Assembly (NCBI GenBank): GCA_945971755.1
Contig: CAMFPJ010000026.1
Coordinates: forward strand, 1-14,343
Reading direction: 5' to 3'
Source of the DNA: an uncultured Clostridia bacterium
GTDB taxonomy: Bacteria; Bacillota; Clostridia; Oscillospirales; Acutalibacteraceae
DNA: 14,343 nt
In this document: piece after piece, positions 1 through 8,345 of the stretch
Layout: the number at the start of each line of letters is the position of its first letter
Position numbering within the stretch: position 1 is the first letter of the stretch
Notes under the pieces: model-generated
The model's input: only the letters and a program-made list of their open reading frames with translations
Told to the model about the DNA's origin: nothing
Database searches by the model: none
Program-made: the position numbers and the translations under genes

Positions 1-554
1 CGAAGCGCGTTTCCTCTGTGGGAAAGTTTATCTTTTTCTTCCGCTGAAAGTTCACCGAATGTTTTGTCGCCTACAATGAAAACAGGGTCGTAACCAAAGC
101 CGCCGTTTCCGTGCTTTTCAAATGCAATAACTCCGTGACACTCACCGCGAACCGTAAAACTTCTTCCGTCAGGGAAGCAGCAACAAACCGCAGAAACGAA
201 TTTTGCCCCTCTTTTTTCTTGGGGAACATCTTTAAGCTCGTCTAAAAGCTTTTCAATGTTTTTTTCGTCATTTCCGTGGTCGCCTGCATACCTTGCGGAG
301 TAAACTCCCGGTGCACCGTCAAGGGCATCTACCGAAAGACCGGAATCATCAGCCACACAAACCATTCCGCTTTCTTTGCAACCCGAAGCGGCTTTCAGAA
401 ATGCATTTTCTTCAAAGGTTTTGCCTGTTTCTTCAACGTCTGTTAAATTAACTCCTGCCATGTCGGCTGTAAGAACATTTATTCCAAGCGGCTTCAGAAT
501 TCTCTCGAGCTCCGCCTGTTTTTTCATATTATGAGTGGCGATTAAAAAGTCCAA
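1..554 (-). CDS. rdgB: RdgB/HAM1 family XTP/dITP diphosphatase, 3' end cut off by the window
   Basis: Hydrolyses non-canonical purine triphosphates (dITP, XTP, ITP) to monophosphates plus pyrophosphate, keeping deaminated bases out of DNA and RNA; cytosolic. The 184 visible residues carry the family pattern: substrate-binding ATHN at residues 6-9, the catalytic DDSG at 69-72, PGVYSARYAG at 82-91 and GGFGYDPVF at 151-159. It stops at SHRGNAL, so roughly 15-20 C-terminal residues lie beyond base 1. I chose a TTG start at 554-552. The ATG at 527-525 would remove the conserved beta-strand and ATHN motif, while the TTG has an AGAGGGG Shine-Dalgarno at 566-560, 5 nt upstream. With this start the gene overlaps the end of ftsY by 26 nt. 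Three consecutive cysteines at 124-126 are unusual but not in a known catalytic position. The assignment is very secure; the start is well supported but inferred. Confidence 0.94.
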   Translation of the reverse strand, partial: MDFLIATHNMKKQAELERILKPLGINVLTADMAGVNLTDVEETGKTFEENAFLKAASGCKESGMVCVADDSGLSVDALDGAPGVYSARYAGDHGNDEKNIEKLLDELKDVPQEKRGAKFVSAVCCCFPDGRSFTVRGECHGVIAFEKHGNGGFGYDPVFIVGDKTFGELSAEEKDKLSHRGNAL

Positions 555-1782
555 AGAAACCCCTCTTTTCTTTCTTTTCTTCTTTTGGCTCTTCTTTTTC
601 TTCAGCAGCCTCTTCCTTATTTTCAGTTTCTTCTAATTCTTCGGTTTCTTCTTCGACCGCTTCGGCAACCTCATGAAGTTCTTCAATAATTTCGTCTTTT
701 TGGATTTGTTCAAACTCTTCCTCGGTAACTTCTTCTGCTTCGGTAGGAATCATTTCATCAAGCATGGCAGAAACCAAAGTGTCAATCTCTGCCATATCGT
801 CAAGGGCAGTGTGAACATGCTCCGTGGGAGTAATATTGTCAAGAAGTGAACTGTCATCATCTTCTTTATAATCAATCTTGTCAAAAAGACCGTCTGCAAA
901 TGCTTCAGGCTTAAACGGTTGTAAGTCATCAATCTGCTCGCCGACGCCGATAAACTTAACGGGAATTCCAAGCTCATTTTTGATTGCGAGAACAACACCG
1001 CCGCGGGCAGTACCGTCAAGTTTTGTAAGAACAATACCTGTAATCTCGGCAACATTTTTGAATTCACGGGCCTGATTAACTGCATTTTGACCGGTCGTTG
1101 CGTCAAGCACCAGAAGCACCTCTCGGTCAGAGTAAGGAAGCTCACGGTCAATGACTCTGTAAATTTTATTAAGCTCGTCCATAAGATTTTTCTTATTGTG
1201 AAGTCTGCCTGCCGTGTCAATAATAATGATTTCGGAATCTCTTGACTTTGCGGCATTGATTGTGTCAAATACAACCGCGGCGGGGTCCGCACCCTCTTTG
1301 TGCTTAACAATGTCAACACCGGCTCTGTCCGCCCAGACCTGAAGCTGGTCAATAGCAGCCGCACGGAATGTGTCAGCCGCACCTAAAATAACCTTTTTGC
1401 CTTCGGCCTTGTACCTTGCAGCCATTTTGCCGATTGTGGTAGTTTTGCCCACACCGTTTACACCGATAACAAGGATAATTGACGGCACTGTAATAAGTCC
1501 CATATCCTCGCCGCCGTAAAGAAGCTCTGCAACAATATTCTTAATTTCTTCTTTAATTTTTTCAGAGTTTTTTAATTTCTTTTCTGCAACATTTTTCTTA
1601 AGCGTTTCGGTAATTTGAACCGCGGTCACCATGCCAACATCAGCCATAACAAGAATTTCTTCAAGCTCGGCATAAAGGTCATCGGTAAATTCTTCTGCAT
1701 TGTCAAACAAATCGTCAATAGCACCGGACATTTTGTTTCTTGTCTTTGTAAGACCGAAATTTATTTTACTGAAAATTCCCAT
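529..1782 (-). CDS. ftsY: Signal recognition particle receptor FtsY with long acidic C-terminal tail
   Basis: SRP receptor GTPase that docks Ffh-ribosome complexes at the membrane for co-translational insertion. The 417-residue protein opens with a short amphipathic segment (GIFSKINFGL) and the helical N domain (about 15-90). The G domain follows, with GVNGVGKT at 107-114, DTFRAAAIDQL from 137, DTAGR at 189-193, TKLD at 253-256 and a closing GVGE at 279-282. The usual Firmicutes FtsY ends near residue 305. Here about 110 extra residues follow, mostly Glu/Asp/Lys with alternating short acidic helices, ending in KEKRGFFGLFNRHS. Acidic A-domains normally sit at the N-terminus, as in E. coli. The ATG start has an AAAGGA site (GGA at 1792-1790 region) and lies 14 nt after smc. 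The end overlaps rdgB. Function is certain; the role of the tail is unknown. Confidence 0.97.
   Translation of the reverse strand: MGIFSKINFGLTKTRNKMSGAIDDLFDNAEEFTDDLYAELEEILVMADVGMVTAVQITETLKKNVAEKKLKNSEKIKEEIKNIVAELLYGGEDMGLITVPSIILVIGVNGVGKTTTIGKMAARYKAEGKKVILGAADTFRAAAIDQLQVWADRAGVDIVKHKEGADPAAVVFDTINAAKSRDSEIIIIDTAGRLHNKKNLMDELNKIYRVIDRELPYSDREVLLVLDATTGQNAVNQAREFKNVAEITGIVLTKLDGTARGGVVLAIKNELGIPVKFIGVGEQIDDLQPFKPEAFADGLFDKIDYKEDDDSSLLDNITPTEHVHTALDDMAEIDTLVSAMLDEMIPTEAEEVTEEEFEQIQKDEIIEELHEVAEAVEEETEELEETENKEEAAEEKEEPKEEKKEKRGFFGLFNRHS
560..566 (-). promoter_or_regulatory. rdgB ribosome binding site inside the ftsY coding sequence
   Basis: On the minus strand the bases read AGAGGGG, 5 nt before the TTG at 554-552. 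It lies within a 27-nt all-purine stretch of the mRNA (586-560) that also encodes the Lys/Glu-rich end of FtsY. It decides the rdgB start, because no comparable site precedes the ATG at 527. Translation of rdgB is therefore probably coupled to the end of ftsY translation. Confidence 0.7.
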
Positions 1783-1796
1783 AATTTAATCCTTTC

Positions 1797-4700
1797 TTAT
1801 GCAAGCCCGAGTTTTCTTGCCATTTCGGCAGTTCTGAGTTCCAAAATTTTTGAAACGCCCTCTTCCTGCATTGTAACGCCGTAAAGCATATCGGCCTCTT
1901 CCATTGTACCTCTGCGGTGAGTGATAAGAATAAACTGTGTATTCTTTGTCATTCTGCGAACATACTGTGCATAACGAACAACGTTAACATCGTCAAGAGC
2001 GGCCTCAACCTCGTCAAAAATTACGAACGGTGACGGTGTAACTTTCAAAATCGCAAAGAGAAGTGCAATAGCGGAAAGTCCCTTTTCTCCGCCTGAAAGA
2101 AGGTTGATATTTTGAACATTTTTGCCCGGCGGCTGAACTTTAATTTCAATGTCACATTCCAAAACATTCATTTCATCTTCAAGCTGAAGTTCGGCTTTAC
2201 CCCCGCCGAAAAGTTCGGAGAATGTTTCGCCGAATGAAACGTTAATTTTCTGGAATTGCTCACGGAAACGAACGCTCATATTGGTTGTAAGCTCATCAAT
2301 AAGTTTAATGAGCTCGGCTTTACTCTTTTCAACGTCACCGATTTGCTCGGACATAAACTCGTAACGCTCCGAAACCTCTTTGTACTCATCAATAGCCCCC
2401 ACATTAACCGAACCGAGTGCTTTAATTTCACTCTTGAGAGCAGAGAGACGCGAACGTGCATCCTGAATATTTTCAATTACAATTTCAAGTGCCTGTGCCT
2501 CTCTTCTTGTTAAGCCGTATTCGTCATAAAGCTTTGAGTTAAACTCTTCAAACTCGTTAAGCATTGACGCCTTTCTCTCTTCAAGACGGGCAAGCTCCCC
2601 GCTTATGCTCTCACGTTCGTTTGACTTTTCTTTTTCCAGTGCGCGAAGACCCGTTGAGTCTTTCTCAAGTTGCTCACGCTTCAAAATAAGCTCATCGACG
2701 GCTAATTTGGCATCTCCGCCCTTATTTTTAAGCTCTTCTGCAGAAGCCATAAGAGAGTCAATATCTTTCTGAAGCCAAATATTTTTATTTTTAAGCGCTT
2801 CAATTTCAGCGTTAAGCTCATCCATACGGGAAGTGTGCGAGCCTTTGCGAACAGTAAGTCTTCTGATATTATCCTCACAAGATTCAATGTCTTTTTGAAA
2901 GCCCAAAATTTCAAGACGGATGTTTTCAATAACCGACGCAAGATTTTCCCTGTCCTTATCCGCATTTTCACGGTTGCCCGTAATGTCGCCCAAGGCTTTT
3001 TCTTTCTCGGAAATTGTTTCGGTAATCTCAATTACCTTTTGTGCGGCAGCTTCACTGTCAGATTTAATCTTTTCAATGCGCTCTGCCATTATTTTTTGCT
3101 CGTCAAGAAGCTCTTTAACACCGCCTGCGGAATTTTCAAACTGTTCAAGGGCAAGCTTATACTCACCCTCGAGGCGAATTTTGTTTTCATTGTGAGATAC
3201 AATATCGCCCTCAATACCGTTAAGGTCCGCAACTGCCAGCGCCAAATCTTCCGAAATTGTTTTTGCGTCTGATTCGAGCATTTTTTTCTTTTCTTCCAAA
3301 GATTTAATGTTCTCTCGAAGTTTTTCAATCTCACTGCCTCGTGAGAGCATTCCCACTCCCTGAGCCTTTGAGCCACCCGTCATGCTGCCGCCGGCATTCA
3401 TAACCTGGCCGTCAAGTGTAACAATTTTGAATCTGTTGTTATATTTCTTTGCCATGGCAATAGCAGAGTCAATATCTTCACAAACTGCAACTCTGCCCAG
3501 TAAGTTTTCGATAATGCTTTGATATTTCTTGTCAACTGAAACGAGGTCTGATGCCATACTGACAAAACCGTATTGGTCTTGAAGCCCTTTTTCTTCAAGA
3601 GTGCGTGTCTTAATTGACTCAATGGGCAAAAATGTTGCTCTGCCGCCGTGAGATGCTTTAAGGTACTCAATAGCCTGTTTAGCGTCATTAGGTGTGTCAA
3701 CAACAACGTTTTGAAGGGCTGTTCCAAGAGCGGTTTCAACTGCTACGGAGTATTTATCCTTAACCGTAATAAGCTGTGAAAGAGCGCCGTGAATACCGCG
3801 AAGAGCTCCTCTCTTTTGCTCCTGCATAACTGCTTTAACAGAGCCGTGGTACCCTTCCATATTCTTTTCCATATCGTCAAGAATACGAACTCTTTCCTGC
3901 TTTCTTTGAATTTCTGTATCAACCGCTGAAATTTCCGCTTTAATTTTTTCGTTTTTCTCGGTACGTGTCTGTACCTTTATTCTGTAACCCTCAACTGCGT
4001 TTTTGTACTCGGTCATTTCCTCCTCGCATTTTTTAAGGTCCTGCATGGCTTTATCCCTTGCGTTTTCAAGGTTGTGCAAAACGTCTTTTCTGTCCCCTAA
4101 AATCTCATCAATTGAGGCAATTCGGTTATTCAAATCTTCAATTTGTGAGTTTGCGGTTTCGCTTATAACCCGATTGTCGGCAAGCTCAACAGTAAGGGCA
4201 GAAATTTCAGCAGAAAGTGCCGCGCCTGCATTTGCAAATTCATCATTGGCACTGCGAAGTTTTTCGATTTTTTGGAGTTCTGCGGAAAGCTTACCGTTAG
4301 CTTCTTTGAGTCCCTCTTCCGCATTTTTCTTTTCTTCTTCGGAAGATTTAATCTGAGCGTCAATATCGGTTTCGTTGTCGTTTTCTAAAAGCTTGTCCTT
4401 TTCAAACCGCTCAATGGCCTCATTATTATGTAAAATTGAGTTCTCGTAAACCTTTGCCTGGCTCAAAAGTTCGGCTGCTTGCTCCTCAAAATGAGAAGTA
4501 GAGGAACGAACCTCTTCAATTTCAACGTTTATTCCGTGAGTTTCTTCTGTGATTGCGTTAAGTCTTTCTTCAATGTCCTCAAGTTGGTTTTGTGCGTCTT
4601 CATATTTAACCTTAGCAATATCAATCTTTCTGTCTTGGTCACGGAGTTTTTCCTGTGTTTTGTCAATATTGTTAAGCCAAATTCCGATTTCAAGGTTTTT

Positions 4701-5366
4701 ACGTTCTTCGGCAAGTACTAAAAATTTTTGTGCCTTTTCACTCTGTGCTTTAAGGGGCCCTACACGGTTTTCGAGCTCCGTTAAAATATCACGAAGTCTG
4801 ACAAGATTTTCCTCCGCCTGTGAAAGACGTTTAAGTGCATCGCTTCTCCTGTAACGGAAATGCGAAATACCCGCCGCTTCTTCAAACATTTCGCGGCGTT
4901 CCCCTGACTTTGAAGAAATAAGCTCGGCAATTTTACCTTGGCTTACAAGGGAATAGCCGTCACGGCCAAGACCCGTATCCATAAACAGTTCGTTAACGTC
5001 ACGAAGTCTTACCGATTCACCGTTGATTTTGTATTCACTTTCGCCCGAGCGGTAATAACGGCGTGTAATGTTTACCTCATCATTGTCATTACCGAGTGTT
5101 CTGTCTTTATTGTCAAGGCAAAGAGTAACCTCAGCGTAGCCCGAAGCCTTACGAATTGATGTACCGCTGAAAACAACGTCTTCCATTTTTGAACCGCGAA
5201 GGCTCTTTGTTGACTGCTCGCCGAGAACCCAGCGGACAGCGTCGGAAATATTACTCTTACCGCTTCCGTTAGGGCCTACTACACCTGTAATTCCCTTATT
5301 AAATTGAAGTACCGTTTTGTCGGGGCAGGACTTAAAGCCCTGCATTGTAATCGACTTTAATATCAT
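1797..5366 (-). CDS. smc: Chromosome segregation ATPase SMC
   Basis: Core subunit of the bacterial SMC-ScpAB condensin, which loads near origins and folds and separates chromosomes. At 1189 residues it has the normal family length and architecture. The N-terminal ATPase half carries Walker A GPNGSGKS at 31-38 and the R-loop region SLRGSKMEDVVFSGT from 55. A coiled-coil arm covers about 170-500, the hinge about 505-675 (ending NAGGSMTGGS), and a second coiled coil about 675-1020. The C-terminal half has the ABC signature LSGGEKGLSA from 1090 and Walker B FVIFDE at 1114-1119. The signature has Lys-Gly where Arg-Ala is more usual. The ATG overlaps the stop of the radical SAM gene as ATGA (5363-5366). 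Its Shine-Dalgarno is weak (GAAGAAG), which suits translational coupling. ftsY follows after 14 nt, the common rnc-smc-ftsY order of Firmicutes. Confidence 0.98.
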   Translation of the reverse strand: MILKSITMQGFKSCPDKTVLQFNKGITGVVGPNGSGKSNISDAVRWVLGEQSTKSLRGSKMEDVVFSGTSIRKASGYAEVTLCLDNKDRTLGNDNDEVNITRRYYRSGESEYKINGESVRLRDVNELFMDTGLGRDGYSLVSQGKIAELISSKSGERREMFEEAAGISHFRYRRSDALKRLSQAEENLVRLRDILTELENRVGPLKAQSEKAQKFLVLAEERKNLEIGIWLNNIDKTQEKLRDQDRKIDIAKVKYEDAQNQLEDIEERLNAITEETHGINVEIEEVRSSTSHFEEQAAELLSQAKVYENSILHNNEAIERFEKDKLLENDNETDIDAQIKSSEEEKKNAEEGLKEANGKLSAELQKIEKLRSANDEFANAGAALSAEISALTVELADNRVISETANSQIEDLNNRIASIDEILGDRKDVLHNLENARDKAMQDLKKCEEEMTEYKNAVEGYRIKVQTRTEKNEKIKAEISAVDTEIQRKQERVRILDDMEKNMEGYHGSVKAVMQEQKRGALRGIHGALSQLITVKDKYSVAVETALGTALQNVVVDTPNDAKQAIEYLKASHGGRATFLPIESIKTRTLEEKGLQDQYGFVSMASDLVSVDKKYQSIIENLLGRVAVCEDIDSAIAMAKKYNNRFKIVTLDGQVMNAGGSMTGGSKAQGVGMLSRGSEIEKLRENIKSLEEKKKMLESDAKTISEDLALAVADLNGIEGDIVSHNENKIRLEGEYKLALEQFENSAGGVKELLDEQKIMAERIEKIKSDSEAAAQKVIEITETISEKEKALGDITGNRENADKDRENLASVIENIRLEILGFQKDIESCEDNIRRLTVRKGSHTSRMDELNAEIEALKNKNIWLQKDIDSLMASAEELKNKGGDAKLAVDELILKREQLEKDSTGLRALEKEKSNERESISGELARLEERKASMLNEFEEFNSKLYDEYGLTRREAQALEIVIENIQDARSRLSALKSEIKALGSVNVGAIDEYKEVSERYEFMSEQIGDVEKSKAELIKLIDELTTNMSVRFREQFQKINVSFGETFSELFGGGKAELQLEDEMNVLECDIEIKVQPPGKNVQNINLLSGGEKGLSAIALLFAILKVTPSPFVIFDEVEAALDDVNVVRYAQYVRRMTKNTQFILITHRRGTMEEADMLYGVTMQEEGVSKILELRTAEMARKLGLA

Positions 5367-6364
5367 TGTGCTTCTTCAACCTCAATTTCAAATTCATCCA
5401 AAAAATCTTTACCCTTTATTTTACAACAATATCCTTGATTTTTCAATGCTTTTTCGTTTCTTTTATTAAGACCCTTTGCCTTTGAAATGCTTTTTTTCGC
5501 CACATAAAGTGTGTAGTTCCCGCTTTTATCCTTTTTTTCGAGCAAATCGGTCATTTTCTTAAGAAAAATATACCCCTCGCAAAGCTCTCTGAACGCAGGA
5601 TGATAAGCACCGCCAATCATATCTTTCTCTACTGTTTCTGATGCGTGAAGCCCGAGTTTTATAACTTTTATACCTGCATTTTCAAATTCTGTTAACAGCT
5701 CGGCGGCAAAGGGTGCGGTTTTCTCTGCATTGGGCGGTAAATATTCACCTTTTTCAAAAAGTTCCCCTAAATATGTATTTTTAAGCACAACAGTTGGGTA
5801 AATTCTGACGGTCTCGGGTGAAAGTTTTATGATTTCCCTTGCTGTGTAATAATCTTTCTCGAAATCGCTGCCGTAAAGCCCTGTCATCATTTGAAGTCCT
5901 AATGAAAACCCAAAGTCTTTAATAAGCTTTGACGCATTTCTCACGTGGTCCGCCGTGTGACCCCGTCTGTTAAGAAAAAGGACGATGTCATCCATACTCT
6001 GCGCGCCGAGTTCAACTGATGTTACACCGTAGTTTTTGAGTAAAGAAAGCACTTCTTTGTCTATACAGTCCGGTCTTGTTGACACCCTAATTCCTGCAAA
6101 ACGGTATTTCTCCAATAAACACTTTGCGGCGGTTAAAAGAGACACCATTTGCTCTCTTTCAATCGCCGTAAAACTACCTCCGAAGAACGCTATTTCAGTA
6201 TTCTTCGGGTCAATGTTATGTGAAATTGCAGTTTCAACCGCACTAAACACATCTTTTTCAGTTGATGTCTTGCTTTGCCCGCTGATTGCCTTTTGATTGC
6301 AAAAACTGCAATTATTCGGGCAACCCTCATGAGGCACAAAAATACTAATATTTGCGTGTTTCAT
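5363..6364 (-). CDS. Elp3-like radical SAM protein lacking an acetyltransferase domain
   Basis: A 333-residue radical SAM enzyme of unknown substrate. The [4Fe-4S]/SAM motif is C15-x3-C19-x2-C22 (EGCPNNCSFC). Further matches to the Elp3-type core are FFGGSFTAI at about 59-67, STRPDCID, VELGAQSMDD, LQMMTGLYGS, and VRIYPTVVLKNTYL followed by GEYLPP. True Elp3 proteins add a GNAT acetyltransferase domain and are over 450 residues; here only about 80 Lys-rich residues follow the core, so this is a shorter relative. From the family I expect a 5'-deoxyadenosyl radical enzyme, perhaps acting on RNA, but the target cannot be read from the sequence. It is locked between rnc and smc by ATGA overlaps at both ends (6361-6364 and 5363-5366). 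I recall similar genes at this position in other Clostridia. The superfamily call is secure; a subfamily name is not. Confidence 0.88.
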   Translation of the reverse strand: MKHANISIFVPHEGCPNNCSFCNQKAISGQSKTSTEKDVFSAVETAISHNIDPKNTEIAFFGGSFTAIEREQMVSLLTAAKCLLEKYRFAGIRVSTRPDCIDKEVLSLLKNYGVTSVELGAQSMDDIVLFLNRRGHTADHVRNASKLIKDFGFSLGLQMMTGLYGSDFEKDYYTAREIIKLSPETVRIYPTVVLKNTYLGELFEKGEYLPPNAEKTAPFAAELLTEFENAGIKVIKLGLHASETVEKDMIGGAYHPAFRELCEGYIFLKKMTDLLEKKDKSGNYTLYVAKKSISKAKGLNKRNEKALKNQGYCCKIKGKDFLDEFEIEVEEAQ

Positions 6365-7026
6365 ATTCCCATCAATTCCAATGCGTCTTTTGCGGCTTCC
6401 TGCTCGGCGCGTTTCTTGCTTGTACCCACACCCCGTCCGATTACATTACTGTTAAGGTGTACCTCCACCTCAAAACGCTTATTGTGGTCAGGGCCGCTTT
6501 CACCAACAACAATATACTCAAATTTTTCGTCGGGGTTTTGCTGTAAAACCTCCTGAAGCATGCTTTTGTAGTCCTTAAATTCCGGCTTTGTCTTTGTTGC
6601 TTCAATAACAAAGGGTAAAACAAATTTTTTCGCACATTCAATTCCGCCGTCAAGGTAAATTGCGGCAATAAGTGCCTCAAAGGCATCTGACACTACTGAC
6701 GGACGCTTTCTGCCGCCTGTAATTTCTTCACCGTGACCCAAAAGAAGTCTTTCGCCGAGCCCGATTTCCTTTGCGTATTCAAAAAGAGTTTTTTCGCAAA
6801 CGGCATAGGCGCGTTTTTTGGTAAGCTCACCCTCAGGCTCGTTCTTGAAATTTTCAAAAAGATATTCCGCAGCAATAAAGCCGAGAACGGAATCTCCTAA
6901 AAATTCAAGGCGCTCATTATCTTTACCCGTACCTTTTTCGTGTGCAAAAGACGAATGTGTCAGCGCTCTGTCAAGCAAAGCGGGATTTTTGAATTCGTAT
7001 CCTATTTTCTTTTCAAATTCTGTCAT
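6361..7026 (-). CDS. rnc: Ribonuclease III
   Basis: Double-strand-specific endoribonuclease that cuts rRNA precursors and structured mRNAs, acting as a homodimer with two Mg2+ per site. The 221 residues give the expected two domains. The catalytic domain (about 1-145) has the signature NERLEFLGDSVL at 37-48; the likely metal ligands are E41, D45, D114 and E117, the last two within SDAFEALIAAIYLDGG. The dsRNA-binding domain (about 152-221) has SMLQEVLQ, GPDHNKRFEVEV and the terminal SKKRAEQEAAKDAL. The ATG at 7026 has an AAAGGTG site overlapping the trmFO stop codon, leaving an 11-nt gap. In many Firmicutes rnc follows acpP; here it follows trmFO, so the lipid-synthesis genes have been separated from it. 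The downstream neighbour starts within its stop codon. Confidence 0.98.
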   Translation of the reverse strand: MTEFEKKIGYEFKNPALLDRALTHSSFAHEKGTGKDNERLEFLGDSVLGFIAAEYLFENFKNEPEGELTKKRAYAVCEKTLFEYAKEIGLGERLLLGHGEEITGGRKRPSVVSDAFEALIAAIYLDGGIECAKKFVLPFVIEATKTKPEFKDYKSMLQEVLQQNPDEKFEYIVVGESGPDHNKRFEVEVHLNSNVIGRGVGTSKKRAEQEAAKDALELMGI

Positions 7027-7037
7027 AATAACACCTT

Positions 7038-8345
7038 TTAATATTCTGCTAATGATGATTTAAGACTTATCATTGCCCTTTCCGAAAGTGCAGAGTAACG
7101 CTCCTGCTTATCACGAATTTTGTCGGGAAGCGGAGGCAAAACGCCGAAATTTGCACCCATAGGCTGAAAATTCTTAACTGTTTCATCTGAAATATATCTT
7201 GATAATGCACCAATCATTGTGTCCTCAGGTAAAATTATTGTGTTTTTTCCCTGAAGTCTTCTTGCAAGGTTAATTCCTGACATAAGTCCCGAAGCAGCGG
7301 ACTCCATATATCCCTCAACACCGGTAATTTGACCGCCGAAAAATAAATAGAGGTTATTTCTCATTGAAAAATCGCCCGAAAGCAGCCGCGGAGAGTCAAT
7401 AAATGTGTTTCTGTGCATAACACCGTAGCGTACAAATTCTGCATTTTTAAGGGCAGGGAACATTGAGAAAACGCGTTTTTGCTCAGGAAATTTAAGGTTA
7501 GTTTGAAAACCGACAAGATTATACATTGTACCGTCTTTGTTCTCTTTTCTGAGCTGAAGATTAGCCCATGGCCTGTGACCTGTTCTCGGGTCTGTAAGTC
7601 CAACGGGTTTAAGCGGGCCGTAACGCATCGTATCCTTACCGCGTGAAGCCAGAACTTCAATGGGCATACAGCCTTCGTAAACATCTTTTTTCTTATCAAA
7701 CGAGTGAAGTTCGGCGCTTTCCGCATTTATTATTGCGTCATAAAATGCCTCATATTCCTCTTTATTGAGTGGGCAATTTATGTAATCGTCCTCTCCGCCG
7801 CGGTCATAGCGAGACTGTGTAAAAGCCGCTGACATGTCAATACTGTCTGCCGCAACTATGGGTGCGGCAGCATCGAAAAACGAAAGTCCGTCACCGCAAA
7901 GCGAACGAATGGTTTTTGAAATGCCGTCGCTTGCAAGGGGACCTGCGCAAATTACTGTTCCGTCATAGCCTTCCGGCAAATCGGTAACCTCTTCTTCAAT
8001 AAGAGTAATGTTTTCATCTGCCTTGATTTTCTCGGTAATAATTCGTGAAAAATCGTAACGGTCAACAGCAAGCGCTCCGCCTGCCTCCACCTTACATTCA
8101 TAGGCAGTTTCAACACAAATTGAACCTAAACACGCCATTTCTGCCTTCAAAAGCCCTGCCGCAGAGTTTAATCTCTCCGCCTTCAATGAATTGGAACAGA
8201 CAAGTTCTGCAAGTGTATCCAGCTTGTGTGCCGGTGAGTGCTTTTTGGGTTTCATTTCATAAAGGTCAACCTTTATTCCGTTTTTGGAAAGAGCCTTTGC
8301 GCATTCAACACCTGCAAGGCCGCCGCCGATTACTGCTGCTTTCAT
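7038..8345 (-). CDS. trmFO: Methylenetetrahydrofolate-tRNA-(uracil-5-)-methyltransferase TrmFO
   Basis: Folate- and FAD-dependent enzyme that makes ribothymidine at position 54 in the T-loop of tRNAs, the Firmicutes alternative to SAM-dependent TrmA. The 435 residues begin with an FAD-binding Rossmann motif, GGGLAG at 7-12. They contain LAELVCSNSLKA with C50 and YEGCMPIEVLASRG with C225, the two cysteines that correspond to the functional pair of the family, and the conserved stretches YINCPLNKEEYEAFY, RPWANLQLRKEN, GFQTNLKFPEQKRVF and MHRNTFIDSP. The ATG overlaps the topA stop as ATGA (8342-8345), with a GAGGAAA site inside topA. The topA-trmFO pair is a common Firmicutes arrangement. Length and all motifs are normal, and I see nothing unusual. 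Confidence 0.98.
   Translation of the reverse strand: MKAAVIGGGLAGVECAKALSKNGIKVDLYEMKPKKHSPAHKLDTLAELVCSNSLKAERLNSAAGLLKAEMACLGSICVETAYECKVEAGGALAVDRYDFSRIITEKIKADENITLIEEEVTDLPEGYDGTVICAGPLASDGISKTIRSLCGDGLSFFDAAAPIVAADSIDMSAAFTQSRYDRGGEDDYINCPLNKEEYEAFYDAIINAESAELHSFDKKKDVYEGCMPIEVLASRGKDTMRYGPLKPVGLTDPRTGHRPWANLQLRKENKDGTMYNLVGFQTNLKFPEQKRVFSMFPALKNAEFVRYGVMHRNTFIDSPRLLSGDFSMRNNLYLFFGGQITGVEGYMESAASGLMSGINLARRLQGKNTIILPEDTMIGALSRYISDETVKNFQPMGANFGVLPPLPDKIRDKQERYSALSERAMISLKSSLAEY

Noticed and set aside
525..527. ATG as the rdgB start
   Set aside because: It has no SD at proper spacing and would delete the conserved FLIATHN beginning; the TTG at 554-552 restores both.
560..586. 27-nt homopyrimidine run on the plus strand, a possible triplex-forming tract
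   Set aside because: It is explained by consecutive Lys/Glu codons of the FtsY tail plus the rdgB ribosome binding site; no mirror symmetry of note.
4003..4356. Plus-strand open frame of 117 codons antisense to smc
   Set aside because: It is the mirror of a Glu/Ala/Lys-rich coiled-coil region, giving a Ser/Phe/Leu-rich product with no ribosome binding site. The minus-strand frame is clearly the SMC arm.
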